NCBI RefSeq assembly: GCF_032716425.1 | Contig: NZ_CP090420.1 | Location: 682,001 to 746,000, forward strand | Direction of reading: 5' to 3' | DNA length: 64,000 nucleotides | Source: Pseudoalteromonas sp. N1230-9 | GTDB lineage: Bacteria; Pseudomonadota; Gammaproteobacteria; Enterobacterales; Alteromonadaceae | Shown: positions 44,198 to 53,018 of the stretch, piece by piece | Layout of the letters: the number at the start of each line of letters is the position of its first letter | How positions within the stretch are numbered: position 1 is the stretch's first letter | Program-made: the position numbers and the translations under genes | Notes under the pieces: generated by a model | Databases searched by the model: none | Told to the model about the DNA's origin: nothing | The model's input: only the letters and a program-made list of their open reading frames with translations

Positions 44198-45541
44198 TTA
44201 TTCTTGTTGAAATGGATACACAGAGCCTAAGTTAAGCACGCTGGTTAGCTCATCAAGTGCCTGATAGCTTTCGGTTAAAAGCATTGGATCGGCAAAGTCG
44301 TCACTACTTAAAGAGTCACGGTAATGCTTATTCGCCCAACTCACTAGTTGGTTATATTTTTCTTCGCTAAATCGTACAGCCGGATTGACCGCTGCCAGCT
44401 CATCCGAATTGAGTGCAACACGTAAGCGTAAACAAGCAGGGCCACCGCCATTTTGCATACTTTGGCGTAAGTCAAAAAAGCGTACTTGTTGAACTGGGTT
44501 ATCTGCAACAATCATTTCTTGAATGTAATCGTGAACGGCTTGATTGCGCTGACACTCTTTAGGTGCAACCAGCATCATACTGTTATCACTTAAGGTAATT
44601 AACTGGCTATTAAATAGGTAGCTGCTAACAGCATCTGTAATGCTTACTTTATTGGTCGGCACTTCAATAATATGTAGCGGCTTATTGCCAAGGTAGGCTT
44701 GTTTAATCTGTTTTAGCGTATCAGCTTGATGCAAAAACGCTTGTTCATGGCATAAAAGTACATTGCCATTGGCTACCGCAATCACGTCGTTATGAAACAC
44801 GCCTTGGTCTATGACATCAGGATTTTGTTGAATAAATAACTGATTTTCAGGCTTTAGTTGATGTAAGCGGGCAATGGCTTGCGATGCTTCAAGAGATTGT
44901 CTTGCTGGAAATTTTACAGGCTTTGGAAGGGCGCTATTAAAGCTACTTGCCCCATAAACAAAGATCTCAAGCCCTGTATCTGCGTGGCTGTCGCATAATC
45001 GATTATGGTTTGCAGCACCTTCATCACCAAAAAAGCCTTGCTCAGGTAAGTGCGTATGATGGCTAAAGTAACGCTCATCGTTAAACATGGCTTTTAACAA
45101 CGCGGATGTTGTTATTGGCTCTAACGAACGATGAAACTTATTATTTAAGTTTGCAGCCGTAAAGTGCACTTTGCCATCAAGGGTATCAACTGAAGGTGAG
45201 ATAGTGCCAGCATTGGCTGTCCACATTGCCGATGCACTGTAACAAGCTCGCAGTAAAACAGGGTCGGCTTTAAATGCTTTTTCAATAATTTGGCTATCAG
45301 TGCCTGTAAAACCTAAGCGTTTTAGCACGTTAATGTCGGGGCGAGCATGAGGTGCAAAAATACCTTGCTCAAGTCCTAATTCGTGCATCGCCTTCATTTT
45401 TTCAAGGCCTTGTAGCACCGCCTCTTTTGGGTTTGAATGCGAAGAGGCGTGACTTAGTGAAGCGACATTGCCATACGATAATCCCGCGTAATTGTGAGTA
45501 GGCCCCACTAAGCCATCAAAGTTTACTTCTACTGCGTGCAT
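44198..45541 (-). CDS. astB: N-succinylarginine dihydrolase AstB
   Basis: A 447-residue enzyme of the arginine succinyltransferase pathway, hydrolysing N2-succinylarginine to N2-succinylornithine, two ammonia and CO2. Diagnostic segments: V-N-F-D-G-L-V-G-P-T-H-N-Y-A-G-L at the N terminus, F-F-G-D-E-G-A-A-N-H near residue 164, and N-G-G-G-P-A-C-L-R-L-R-V with catalytic C370. Length matches the family. No other ast genes are adjacent in this window, so the pathway is split in this genome. Confidence 0.95.
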   Translation of the reverse strand: MHAVEVNFDGLVGPTHNYAGLSYGNVASLSHASSHSNPKEAVLQGLEKMKAMHELGLEQGIFAPHARPDINVLKRLGFTGTDSQIIEKAFKADPVLLRACYSASAMWTANAGTISPSVDTLDGKVHFTAANLNNKFHRSLEPITTSALLKAMFNDERYFSHHTHLPEQGFFGDEGAANHNRLCDSHADTGLEIFVYGASSFNSALPKPVKFPARQSLEASQAIARLHQLKPENQLFIQQNPDVIDQGVFHNDVIAVANGNVLLCHEQAFLHQADTLKQIKQAYLGNKPLHIIEVPTNKVSITDAVSSYLFNSQLITLSDNSMMLVAPKECQRNQAVHDYIQEMIVADNPVQQVRFFDLRQSMQNGGGPACLRLRVALNSDELAAVNPAVRFSEEKYNQLVSWANKHYRDSLSSDDFADPMLLTESYQALDELTSVLNLGSVYPFQQE

Positions 45542-45589
45542 ACTTAATCCATCATTGTTGTGCGTGTATTTTAACCATACAGAAGTTAT

Positions 45590-45820
45590 TTAGCTGAAGC
45601 TAGCTAACTCCATTTCTACATTACGTAGGTTTTGCTTAAGACGTTTTTGAGTAGCAATTAAATACGCCTTTTGCTTGTTTAGCTTTGTCTGTTGCTGCCT
45701 TAATGCTTTGTAAATAGCTCTTTTAGGGATGTCGTATTGTTCTGCTGCTTCGGTGATTGTAAGTTGATGTACAGAAACCTTTTTTAATGCTTCGATAAAT
45801 GCGGGATCATTATTTAACAT
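45590..45820 (-). CDS. Small helix-turn-helix protein with coiled coil, unknown function
   Basis: A 76-residue protein starts at 45820 with GGAG 7 bases upstream; the frame extends to 45865 but that part overlaps another ORF. T-I-T-E-A-A-E-Q-Y-D-I-P-K-R-A-I-Y-K-A-L reads as a helix-turn-helix (about 22-42), followed by a charged helix (K-L-N-K-Q-K-A-Y-L-I-A-T-Q-K-R-L-K-Q-N) that may form a coiled coil. Family not recognised. Its start is embedded in the end of the 39-codon ORF at 45810-45929, so the two are likely translationally coupled. Confidence 0.65.
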   Translation of the reverse strand: MLNNDPAFIEALKKVSVHQLTITEAAEQYDIPKRAIYKALRQQQTKLNKQKAYLIATQKRLKQNLRNVEMELASFS

Positions 45821-45929
45821 AGCGACGCTCCAAATCAGCAACATTATGCGGATCGTGTGCTTCATGAATATGCCATGTGCTGATATCTAATCGCCAAAGT
45901 AGATAAAGAGTGTGAAAAAAGTTAGTCAC
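45810..45929 (-). CDS. 39-residue ORF coupled to the helix-turn-helix gene
   Basis: A GTG at 45929 with a strong AAGGAG 6 bases upstream opens a 39-codon frame: M-T-N-F-F-H-T-L-Y-L-L-W-R-L-D-I-S-T, ending N-V-A-D-L-E-R-R-Y-V-K. The D-L-E-R-R ending resembles the short DUF3563-type proteins, but this is weak. The stop overlaps the next start by 11 bases. Function is unknown. Confidence 0.5.
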   Translation of the reverse strand: MTNFFHTLYLLWRLDISTWHIHEAHDPHNVADLERRYVK

Positions 45930-46130
45930 GTTAGTCTCCTTGTTAGTGCCAGTTCATACTCAATATTGGAAGATCTGTGCCAAACCTTTATTAAATTTAA
46001 ATGTATTAAAAATCAATCGGTTAATGTTTTACGGCTAGAGCGTCCCTACAAACAGGCACTAAAATAGTGAAAGGTAAGTGCTGTAATGCACTTTAATGAT
46101 GCGTGCTTGTATTATTGTTTGAGGAAATAT

Positions 46131-46268
46131 GCGATGTGAAATCGCTGCTACATGCTTGCGCCTTGTAGGAATGTCTTTAGTCATGAACTATTAACCACCA
46201 CACAAAGGTAAAACCCTTGGACGTAGGCGTGAAACTTGTTTCGCGCGCCAAGCAAGCGCGACGCCTAC
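46131..46268. repeat. Dispersed hairpin-rich repeat, copy 1
   Basis: Three small inverted repeats in a row: GCGAT-GTGAA-ATCGC, the imperfect TGTCTTTAGTCA, and GTAGGCGT...ACGCCTAC (46223-46268). A second copy lies at 52555-52716 with the shared 20-base segment GGACGTAGGCGTGAAACTTG. It ends 7 bases before the stop of the dehydrogenase gene, so it could also act as its terminator. The remaining 200 bases up to 45930 hold no gene. Confidence 0.75.
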
Positions 46269-46275
46269 ATGCTAG

Positions 46276-47289
46276 TTACTCAAATCCTTCCAAAACAAGC
46301 TTTCCGCGAGCTTTGTGAGACTCTAAAATCCCATGGGCTTTAATAAGGTTTGCTACGTTTATCTTACCTAAATGCTCACCCAATGTTGTTTTGATTGTGC
46401 CGTTATCAACTAAGCTAGCAAGCTCTGAAAGAAGCTGGTGCTGAGCAATCATATCATCGGTTTGGAACATTGAGCGGGTATACATAAACTCCCAATGCAA
46501 CGAAATACTCTTACGCTTTAACTTTAAAATATCAAAGCTTGCAGGGTCGTCGATCAGTGCCAATTTACCTTGTGGCTTGATCACTTCCATAATGCTATCA
46601 AGGTGTTGGTCGGTGTGCGTTAAGCTCACTACGTAATCAAATTCATTCAGGTCGGCCGCAAGACGTTGCTCGTTAAGGCTTTTGCTATGATCAAGCACAT
46701 GATCAACACCTAAATCTTTAAGCCAGTTGGCGCTTTCTTCTCGTGCGGCGGTACCAACTACGGTTAAATTGGTAAGCTGTTTAGCAAGCTGAACTAAAAT
46801 TGAGCCTACACCACCTGCGGCACCTATCACTAATACAGAGGCTGGCTTATTGTTTTTAGATTTTTCAATCTGTAAACGGTCAAACAATAACTCCCACGCA
46901 GTAATACTGGTTAATGGCAAGGCGGCTGCTTCACTATTACTCAGGCTTGTTGGTGCAAGACCGACAATGCGTTCATCAACAAGTTGCAGCTCAGCATTAC
47001 TGCCCTGGCGCGTTAAGTCGCCAGCATAAAACACACGATCACCTACATTAAATAACGATACGTTGTCGCCAACAGCTTTAACTGTTCCTACAGCGTCCCA
47101 GCCAATAACTTTGTAGCCAGTGTCTGGTGACACATTAGCGCGAATTTTAGTATCAACGGGGTTAACTGAAATTGCTTCTACGGCTACAAGAATGTCGTGA
47201 CCTGTCGCAACGGGATCAGGTAATTCAATCGCTTGTAATGATGAGTCCGACAACGTTGGGGTTGCTGTTGTGTATCCAAATGCTTTCAT
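46276..47289 (-). CDS. Zinc-type alcohol dehydrogenase-like protein (quinone oxidoreductase/ZADH branch)
   Basis: A 337-residue medium-chain reductase that lacks zinc ligands. It starts M-K-A-F-G-Y-T-T, has G-W-D-A-V-G-T-V near residue 63, and an NADPH site V-I-G-A-A-G-G-V-G-S near residue 152. Members reduce quinones or enones with NADPH, and zinc-free sites are normal for the branch. It lies upstream of and divergent from nothing obvious; the OhrR gene 93 bases upstream shares its strand, so co-transcription is possible. Confidence 0.88.
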   Translation of the reverse strand: MKAFGYTTATPTLSDSSLQAIELPDPVATGHDILVAVEAISVNPVDTKIRANVSPDTGYKVIGWDAVGTVKAVGDNVSLFNVGDRVFYAGDLTRQGSNAELQLVDERIVGLAPTSLSNSEAAALPLTSITAWELLFDRLQIEKSKNNKPASVLVIGAAGGVGSILVQLAKQLTNLTVVGTAAREESANWLKDLGVDHVLDHSKSLNEQRLAADLNEFDYVVSLTHTDQHLDSIMEVIKPQGKLALIDDPASFDILKLKRKSISLHWEFMYTRSMFQTDDMIAQHQLLSELASLVDNGTIKTTLGEHLGKINVANLIKAHGILESHKARGKLVLEGFE

Positions 47290-47382
47290 GATGGTGTCCG
47301 TATTGATGAGTTTTAAACACTATAGCGCATCTAGTTTTATTAAAAAGCGGTGTAATCCAAATTCACTTTCAAATAATTTTTG

Positions 47383-47814
47383 TTAATTAAGATCACTATT
47401 TACTAAATCGAGTAACTCAATCAGTTGCAGTGCTTGTTGTTCGTTAATGCTTGGGAAGCGACAACGAATTTGCGACGGTATCTCAGCGGCTTGATCTTGC
47501 ATCGCCTTGCCTTTGGCTTCGAGCTGCACCAGTCGTTTGCGTTTATCTTGGCTATCTTTAGTGATCGACAACAATGCTTTATCGCTCATTTTTTTCAAAA
47601 TTTGCGTCATCGCACCACCATCAATGGCGGTTTTTTCAAGTAATTCAGCAATGCTGATCTGATCTTTTTCCCACAGCGCCATCATTACGACGTATTGCGG
47701 GTAGGTTAAATCTAATAGGTTGAGAGAATCTCTATACGCACGGGCAATCCCATTCGATGCCATATATAAGCGGTGGCATAGCTGGTTATCTAATTTTAGT
47801 TGTGGGTACTTCAT
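47383..47814 (-). CDS. ohrR: OhrR-type MarR regulator of organic hydroperoxide resistance
   Basis: A 143-residue winged-helix repressor. The N terminus L-D-N-Q-L-C-H-R-L-Y carries C13, Y17 and Y27. Their spacing equals that of C15, Y19 and Y29 in Bacillus subtilis OhrR, where the cysteine is oxidised by organic peroxides. L-T-Y-P-Q-Y-V-V-M-M-A-L-W-E and D-K-R-K-R-L-V-Q-L are also typical. It is divergent from ohr, with a 26-bp palindrome between them. Confidence 0.92.
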   Translation of the reverse strand: MKYPQLKLDNQLCHRLYMASNGIARAYRDSLNLLDLTYPQYVVMMALWEKDQISIAELLEKTAIDGGAMTQILKKMSDKALLSITKDSQDKRKRLVQLEAKGKAMQDQAAEIPSQIRCRFPSINEQQALQLIELLDLVNSDLN

Positions 47815-47888
47815 ACTCGATCCTCAAAATTCAATACGTGTATTTTAATTTGCATACAAAGTATTTGCAATCCCGAAAAAGCTGATCT

Positions 47889-47914
47889 AATATATTTTGC
47901 ATGCAAAATATATT
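47889..47914. promoter_or_regulatory. Perfect 26-bp palindrome, probable OhrR operator
   Basis: The sequence centred on TTTTGCATGCAAAA is fully symmetric over 26 bases, 23 bases upstream of the ohr start. A second, imperfect site (TTTGCATACAAAGTATTTGCAA, counting 47854-47872) lies nearer ohrR. OhrR binding at both is inferred from position and AT-rich symmetry. Confidence 0.75.
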
Positions 47915-47937
47915 TTCACTCAATTAGGAGAGTAATC

Positions 47938-48366
47938 ATGAAAGAACTACAAAGCGTCGCATACACAGCAAAAGCAACAGCAACAGGTGGTCGTGAAGGC
48001 ACAGCAAAATCAGATGATGGTCGTCTAGATGTGGCACTATCAACACCAAAAGGGCTAGGTGGTGATGATGGTCAAGGTACAAACCCTGAGCAGTTATTTG
48101 CAGCAGGTTACGCGGCTTGTTTTATCGGTGCATTAAAGTTAGTGGCTGGCCAAGCAAAAATTAAATTACCAGCTGATACTCACATTAACTCTGAAGTATC
48201 AATTGGTCCTATCGAGGGTGGTTTTGGTATCGCTGTTAAGCTTGCGGTATCGGTAGGTGATCTTGATAAAGACACCGCTCTTGCACTGGTTAATAAAGCG
48301 CACGAAGTATGCCCATACTCAAACGCAACGCGTGGTAACATTGCTGTCGAATTATCAGTGATCTAA
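47938..48366 (+). CDS. ohr: Organic hydroperoxide reductase Ohr
   Basis: A 142-residue OsmC-superfamily peroxidase. The start at 47938 follows AGGAG. Catalytic features: R19 in G-G-R-E, E51 in N-P-E-Q-L-F-A, peroxidatic C61 in Y-A-A-C-F-I-G-A-L, and the resolving cysteine in A-H-E-V-C-P-Y-S-N-A-T-R-G-N. It reduces organic hydroperoxides using lipoyl-protein thiols in the cytoplasm. OhrR should repress it until oxidised. A strong terminator follows at 48386. Confidence 0.95.
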   Translation: MKELQSVAYTAKATATGGREGTAKSDDGRLDVALSTPKGLGGDDGQGTNPEQLFAAGYAACFIGALKLVAGQAKIKLPADTHINSEVSIGPIEGGFGIAVKLAVSVGDLDKDTALALVNKAHEVCPYSNATRGNIAVELSVI

Positions 48367-48385
48367 TTGCTCTATACCAAAATAG

Positions 48386-48410
48386 GCCGTGCTTTATGCA
48401 CGGCTTTTTT
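48386..48410 (+). terminator. Rho-independent terminator of ohr, overlapping the 3' end of the convergent gene
   Basis: GCCGTGC-TTTAT-GCACGGC is followed by six T. The stop codon of the GMC oxidoreductase gene (48396-48394) lies in its loop, so the last codons of that gene double as terminator. Confidence 0.88.
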
Positions 48411-50127
48411 GCTTTTCAGCAATCGATTTTGCTAAATCACCTGAACCAGTAAGCGCTGATACTAGGCCTTCGCGTGGTTCACTAAATTGTATTGGCTTAA
48501 TCATGCTTGCTCTGGCTGCATCGAATACCGGTATTTGGCTCATCGCGTATTCCGACAAGGCGGTAATGGTTAATGATGGGTTTACCCCTAAATTACCCGG
48601 TATGATTGAGCCGTCAATAACACGTAGGTTTTGATAGCCGAACACTTCGCCTGAGCTATCAACTACGCCGTTAGAAGCATCAGTCCCCATGGCGACTCCA
48701 CTCATTATATGCGCCGTCATTGGGGCACCAAAGAGCACTTCAGATAAGGCTGAGCCTGGCACGCCACCGAGTTTCTCGGCGTAGAGTTTGGTTGCTTCTT
48801 CTGCTTTTGGAAAACTAACACTAAGCGGCGTGTCATTGTCTTTTTGCACCGCAGTAATGCCGTTTTTAAATAATCGATACCATTTACGTCGCCATTCTAG
48901 GTGAATAAACGCCTCGGATTTTTGCATCACCAAAAAGAGAATTGAGCTGCGGGCTTTGCCTTTTGGCCGCAATACTTTGGCTGTTTTTATTGGATGACGC
49001 AGTGTATTCACTAAAAACTTAGCAATACGCTTGAGGCCTTTTCCAGTCACCATAGGAACGTAAGGTAAATATAGCCATGTGCCATCGGCGCCTTCTCTAA
49101 AGCGGCAAATTTCAATATTGGTGTCTTTGTCGACCGAAATAAATGAGCTGATCGCAACACCATCATCAACTTTTTTAGTGGTGTTGTTCGCGGTGGTGAG
49201 GGTTTCTGAATTAGTGCGAATTTGCTGACCAAGCCAAGCTGAAATATTGGACAATGTTTTGTCTTTATCGCGCATTTTTAAAAGCAAAGGCACGGTGCCC
49301 ATAACCCCTGCGCTTAGCACAACGCCACGTGTTGTTAGCGTATAAACATGGCTATTGCGATGACTGGTATCTTTAATCTTAATTTTGTATCCGGCGCTGC
49401 CATCTGCATTAATCGGGGTGATTTTGATTACTTCAGAGCTGGGTCTTATCTCTACGCCATTGCGCTCGGCAAAGTACAGATAGTTTTTCATCAAGGTGTT
49501 TTTGGCATTATGGCGACAACCAATCATGCAGCTACCACAGTAATGGCAGGTATTTCGCCTTGGACCATCACCATTAAAGTATGGGTCGGGTAGCTCTTTG
49601 TTATAGGCTTCGCCTGGTTTTGCAAAAAGCACCCCGGTGTTCACGGTTTTGAACGAGTCACCTTGACCCATCTGCTCAGCAATGTCTTTTAGTGTGTGAT
49701 CGGCAACATTGGTATAGGTATTTTTGGCACTGCCTAACATCCTCTGTGCAAGGCCATAGTAGGGCATTAGGCTTTCTTTCCAGTCTGACTTTATGCGTGT
49801 CCATGCTGGAGATTGAAACACTTCATCATCAGGAATAAGGTGCACATTGGCATAAATTTGTGAGCCACCGCCAACACCCACACCATGCAGCACAGTGACT
49901 TTGCTGGTAAACGAAAATTGAATGCAACCTTTTAGGCCAATTTCTGGCTGCCACATATAGTTTTTGATATCTAGGTTGGTTTTTGGAAACGCTTTATCGT
50001 CGCGCCTTAGGCCTTTTTCGAGTACTAAAACCCGATTGCCTTTTTCGCTTAGGCGAAGCGCACTCACAGAGCCACCAAATCCAGAGCCTATTATAATTTG
50101 GTCAAAATCAAATGTGTGTTGCTGCAT
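48394..50127 (-). CDS. GMC-family oxidoreductase (cholesterol-oxidase-like)
   Basis: A 577-residue flavoprotein starts at the ATG at 50127 with AGG 8 bases upstream (a GTG three codons earlier is less likely). FAD motif I-I-I-G-S-G-F-G-G-S-V near residue 12, L-H-G-V-G-V-G-G-G-S-Q-I-Y-A-N near residue 83, a C-H-Y-C-G-S-C-M-I-G-C cysteine cluster near residue 190, and the C-terminal N-L-G-V-N-P-S-L-T-I-T are present. The cysteine cluster is usual in the bacterial cholesterol-oxidase-like branch. It oxidises an alcohol, substrate unknown. No signal peptide was found. Confidence 0.88.
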   Translation of the reverse strand: MQQHTFDFDQIIIGSGFGGSVSALRLSEKGNRVLVLEKGLRRDDKAFPKTNLDIKNYMWQPEIGLKGCIQFSFTSKVTVLHGVGVGGGSQIYANVHLIPDDEVFQSPAWTRIKSDWKESLMPYYGLAQRMLGSAKNTYTNVADHTLKDIAEQMGQGDSFKTVNTGVLFAKPGEAYNKELPDPYFNGDGPRRNTCHYCGSCMIGCRHNAKNTLMKNYLYFAERNGVEIRPSSEVIKITPINADGSAGYKIKIKDTSHRNSHVYTLTTRGVVLSAGVMGTVPLLLKMRDKDKTLSNISAWLGQQIRTNSETLTTANNTTKKVDDGVAISSFISVDKDTNIEICRFREGADGTWLYLPYVPMVTGKGLKRIAKFLVNTLRHPIKTAKVLRPKGKARSSILFLVMQKSEAFIHLEWRRKWYRLFKNGITAVQKDNDTPLSVSFPKAEEATKLYAEKLGGVPGSALSEVLFGAPMTAHIMSGVAMGTDASNGVVDSSGEVFGYQNLRVIDGSIIPGNLGVNPSLTITALSEYAMSQIPVFDAARASMIKPIQFSEPREGLVSALTGSGDLAKSIAEKQKSRA

Positions 50128-50389
50128 TATTATCACCTAGTGGCGTTTATTATTATGTGCTTATAACTTAGAACGTTTCTGGGTAAAAGATAGAACGTAA
50201 TTTGAAAAAATTAAATAACCATCTAAATATAGTTAATTAATTGTGCTAAGACGTTTCGGCAGAAACAGAGTAAAGCAATTTTCATGGACTGATGGCTCTT
50301 AAATTCATACTTTTTTTCTATTCGTCCCTCTGTTGTCATGCAAATGGTCTAAACTATTAGCAAACCAACAATAAAAATGGGAAAAATCG

Positions 50390-52513
50390 ATGCGGCAGTT
50401 AGCATTAGCAAAGAAATTATTATGGCTTACCGTAGGCAGTATTTTCACTACTGTGTTTGTTCTATCGAGTGTTTTATGGTGGCAGTTATCAAGCAGTAAC
50501 CAACAGTTATCAGCACAATCAGAAAAGCTGATTGTTGCTGAAGTTGAAGACAAACTCGCCTCTAATGCAGCAGCCTATGGTGAGCAAGTTGCTGGGTTTA
50601 TTAACGAAGCGTATCGTGTGCCGTACTCTTATGCGGCGATGTTGGGTGATGAAAAAGCTGCAAGTACTCTAACGCGTGAAGCTGTTGTGGAGTTAAACCG
50701 CTCATTGCTTGAAAAAAACACCTTACTGTCGTCTATTTATACTCAATTTGAGCGTAATGGGTTTGACAACCGCGATGCAAATTTTATCAGCGGTTATGAT
50801 CACTCAGTTGCAGGGGCGGGGACGCTTGAAATTTATTTTACCCGTAATCGTGATGGTGCTATTGAACAGCAAGTTGTTGAAGATGCAGAAGAAAAATACG
50901 TAGATACACTCAATGAATTTGGTCAACGGGAAGCTGAATGGTACCTGTGTGTGAAAGACACGAAAGTCCCTTGCATTATGGAGCCATACCTTTACGAAAT
51001 TTCGCCTGGGTACTCAGAAATGATGACTTCTCTAACTGTTCCAATTCTTAGAGGTGAAAAGTTTATAGGCGTTGCAGGTGTTGATTTAACCCTTCCTGTT
51101 TTCCAAAAAATGACCGAAAAGTTGTCAAAAGAGCTGTATAACGGCAAAGCCCGGGTTACTTTATTAAGCTCGCTTGATTTAGTCGTTGGCAGTAGTCATT
51201 ACAAAGACAAGCTTGGCAGACCTTTAAAAGAAGCTGTGCCAAAAAATATGCTTGAAAACTACAATAAGTTAAAAAAGCAAAGTGGTATTTTTAAGGTGGG
51301 CGCAGAGTATTTGGTTAATTATCCAATCACCATTAAGCTTGCAAACACACAGTGGAATTTATTAATAGAAGTGCCAGCAGAGCTTGCTCTTGAAGGCCCG
51401 CAAGCACTTGCTAATACGATGAGTGAAAATGCAAATACGTTAGGCGGTTTAATCCTGGTTACAGGACTAATCATTGCTGGTGCCGCATTTTTGATTATGC
51501 TGTTAGTGATAAGAACGATTGTTGCGCCACTGCAACAAATTCAACAACGGGTCGATAATCTTGCCAGTGCTGAAGGTGACTTAACGCAAACTTTGCATGT
51601 CGAGACCCACGAGGAGCTTATTGCATTGGCTACAGGTTTTAATGCGTTTCTTACCAAACTACGAACACTGATTAGCGAGCTAAAAAACGTATCAACTCAA
51701 ACAAAGCAACAGGCAGAGCTTGCAACCAGTGTTGCCGTTGATACCAAACATAATGTTCAAGCTCAGTTCCAAGAAATTGAGAGCGTCGTAACTGCAATGA
51801 ATGAGATGAGCGCGACTGCACTGGAAGTAGCGAGAGCTTCTGAGCAGTCAGCTCAACAAGCTGATGAAATTAACGGTTTAGTGGTCAGCAGTGAGTCAAG
51901 CTTATCGTCTGCGGTAACACAAGTTAAAACAATGTCGAGCGAGATAAAAGAAGCTAATCAAGCCGTTGAAAAAGTAGCGGCGCGAAGTAACGACATTACA
52001 CAAATTCTAGACGTGATCAGAACAATTGCAGAGCAAACTAACTTGCTTGCGCTTAATGCAGCTATTGAAGCGGCAAGGGCAGGGGAGCAAGGCCGTGGTT
52101 TTGCTGTGGTTGCCGATGAAGTGAGGGCGCTTGCATCTAAAACACGAGCTTCAACGGATGATATCAGTGGTCTAATCGACAGCTTGCAGCTTGAAGTGGG
52201 CAATGCCTCTAAAGTTATTGAGCAAGGGGTTGTGAGAGCTCAAACTGCGGTGGATGAAACCTCGGTCGCTTTTGATGCGCTGCATGAAGTTGTGGTAAAA
52301 GTTGATGAAATTACACAACAAATTACCCATATAGCAACGGCAGCAGAAGAGCAAAGCTCAGTCACAGAAGAAATTAACCGTAACCTTACGTTAATTTCGG
52401 ATGCTGCATCGCAATTAGCCGAGCTATCAACACAAGCTGGAGATGGTAGTCAAACGCTTAATGCACTCGTTGCACAGCAAGATGATGAATTGAATAAGTT
52501 GAAGACGAAATAG
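50390..52513 (+). CDS. Methyl-accepting chemotaxis protein with dCache_1 sensor
   Basis: A 707-residue receptor. Transmembrane helix 1 (about 12-32), a large periplasmic double-Cache region (about 40-345; [18 protein letters not shown] near 215), helix 2 (about 352-376), HAMP, and a signalling domain with tip [15 protein letters not shown] near residue 545. Amino acids are common ligands of dCache_1 receptors; the ligand here is not determinable. The gene stands alone. Confidence 0.92.
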   Translation: MRQLALAKKLLWLTVGSIFTTVFVLSSVLWWQLSSSNQQLSAQSEKLIVAEVEDKLASNAAAYGEQVAGFINEAYRVPYSYAAMLGDEKAASTLTREAVVELNRSLLEKNTLLSSIYTQFERNGFDNRDANFISGYDHSVAGAGTLEIYFTRNRDGAIEQQVVEDAEEKYVDTLNEFGQREAEWYLCVKDTKVPCIMEPYLYEISPGYSEMMTSLTVPILRGEKFIGVAGVDLTLPVFQKMTEKLSKELYNGKARVTLLSSLDLVVGSSHYKDKLGRPLKEAVPKNMLENYNKLKKQSGIFKVGAEYLVNYPITIKLANTQWNLLIEVPAELALEGPQALANTMSENANTLGGLILVTGLIIAGAAFLIMLLVIRTIVAPLQQIQQRVDNLASAEGDLTQTLHVETHEELIALATGFNAFLTKLRTLISELKNVSTQTKQQAELATSVAVDTKHNVQAQFQEIESVVTAMNEMSATALEVARASEQSAQQADEINGLVVSSESSLSSAVTQVKTMSSEIKEANQAVEKVAARSNDITQILDVIRTIAEQTNLLALNAAIEAARAGEQGRGFAVVADEVRALASKTRASTDDISGLIDSLQLEVGNASKVIEQGVVRAQTAVDETSVAFDALHEVVVKVDEITQQITHIATAAEEQSSVTEEINRNLTLISDAASQLAELSTQAGDGSQTLNALVAQQDDELNKLKTK

Positions 52514-52554
52514 CTCTAAGGAGCCAGTTGCGAGATACGAGTTCGAGATAAAGC

Positions 52555-52716
52555 GCGATGTAAAATCGCTGTTACGAACTCGTACCTCATTTCTAGTAAC
52601 CCGTTTATAGCATCTCGCAGGAATGACTTTAGTCATGAATGATTAATCACAACGCAAAAGTAAAACCTTGGACGTAGGCGTGAAACTTGTTTCGCGCGAC
52701 AGGCAAGCGTGATGCT
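52555..52716. repeat. Dispersed hairpin-rich repeat, copy 2
   Basis: It repeats copy 1 (46131-46268) in the same order: GCGATGTAAAATCGC, the perfect ATGACTTTAGTCAT, then GGACGTAGGCGTGAAACTTG. About 30 extra bases lie between the first two hairpins, where CGAACTCGTA pairs with TACGAGTTCG at 52536-52545. The third hairpin's right arm has decayed. It follows the chemoreceptor stop by 42 bases. Confidence 0.75.
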
Positions 52717-53018
52717 TGTTTTCTCCGACCTAATAACGTCGCTGTTTGCTATTCATACAATTTATTAGACTAATAGATAATGTGCTTTAAAAGTAAACCG
52801 TAACTTATTGTTTGTCTGCCTTTTTATAAATTATACATTAAAAAGCTATTTTATTTCATTGGTTTAACTTTTCTTTCTTAATGTTCTACATTTTAAAACT
52901 GCCTTTTTACAAATTCATACCCTACCTTTTGCCTAATCGTGTTTTATACCTCACTGCTTTACCCTAAATGCAGAATAAAAACTCACACAATTTTCAAGAT
53001 TAAGTAGTAGGAGAAGTC
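52717..53018. other. 302-base AT-rich leader of the DUF3360 gene
   Basis: No ORF with a ribosome site is present. Pyrimidine-rich stretches (52850-52960) precede an AGGAG ribosome site. The promoter could not be fixed by eye. Confidence 0.45.
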
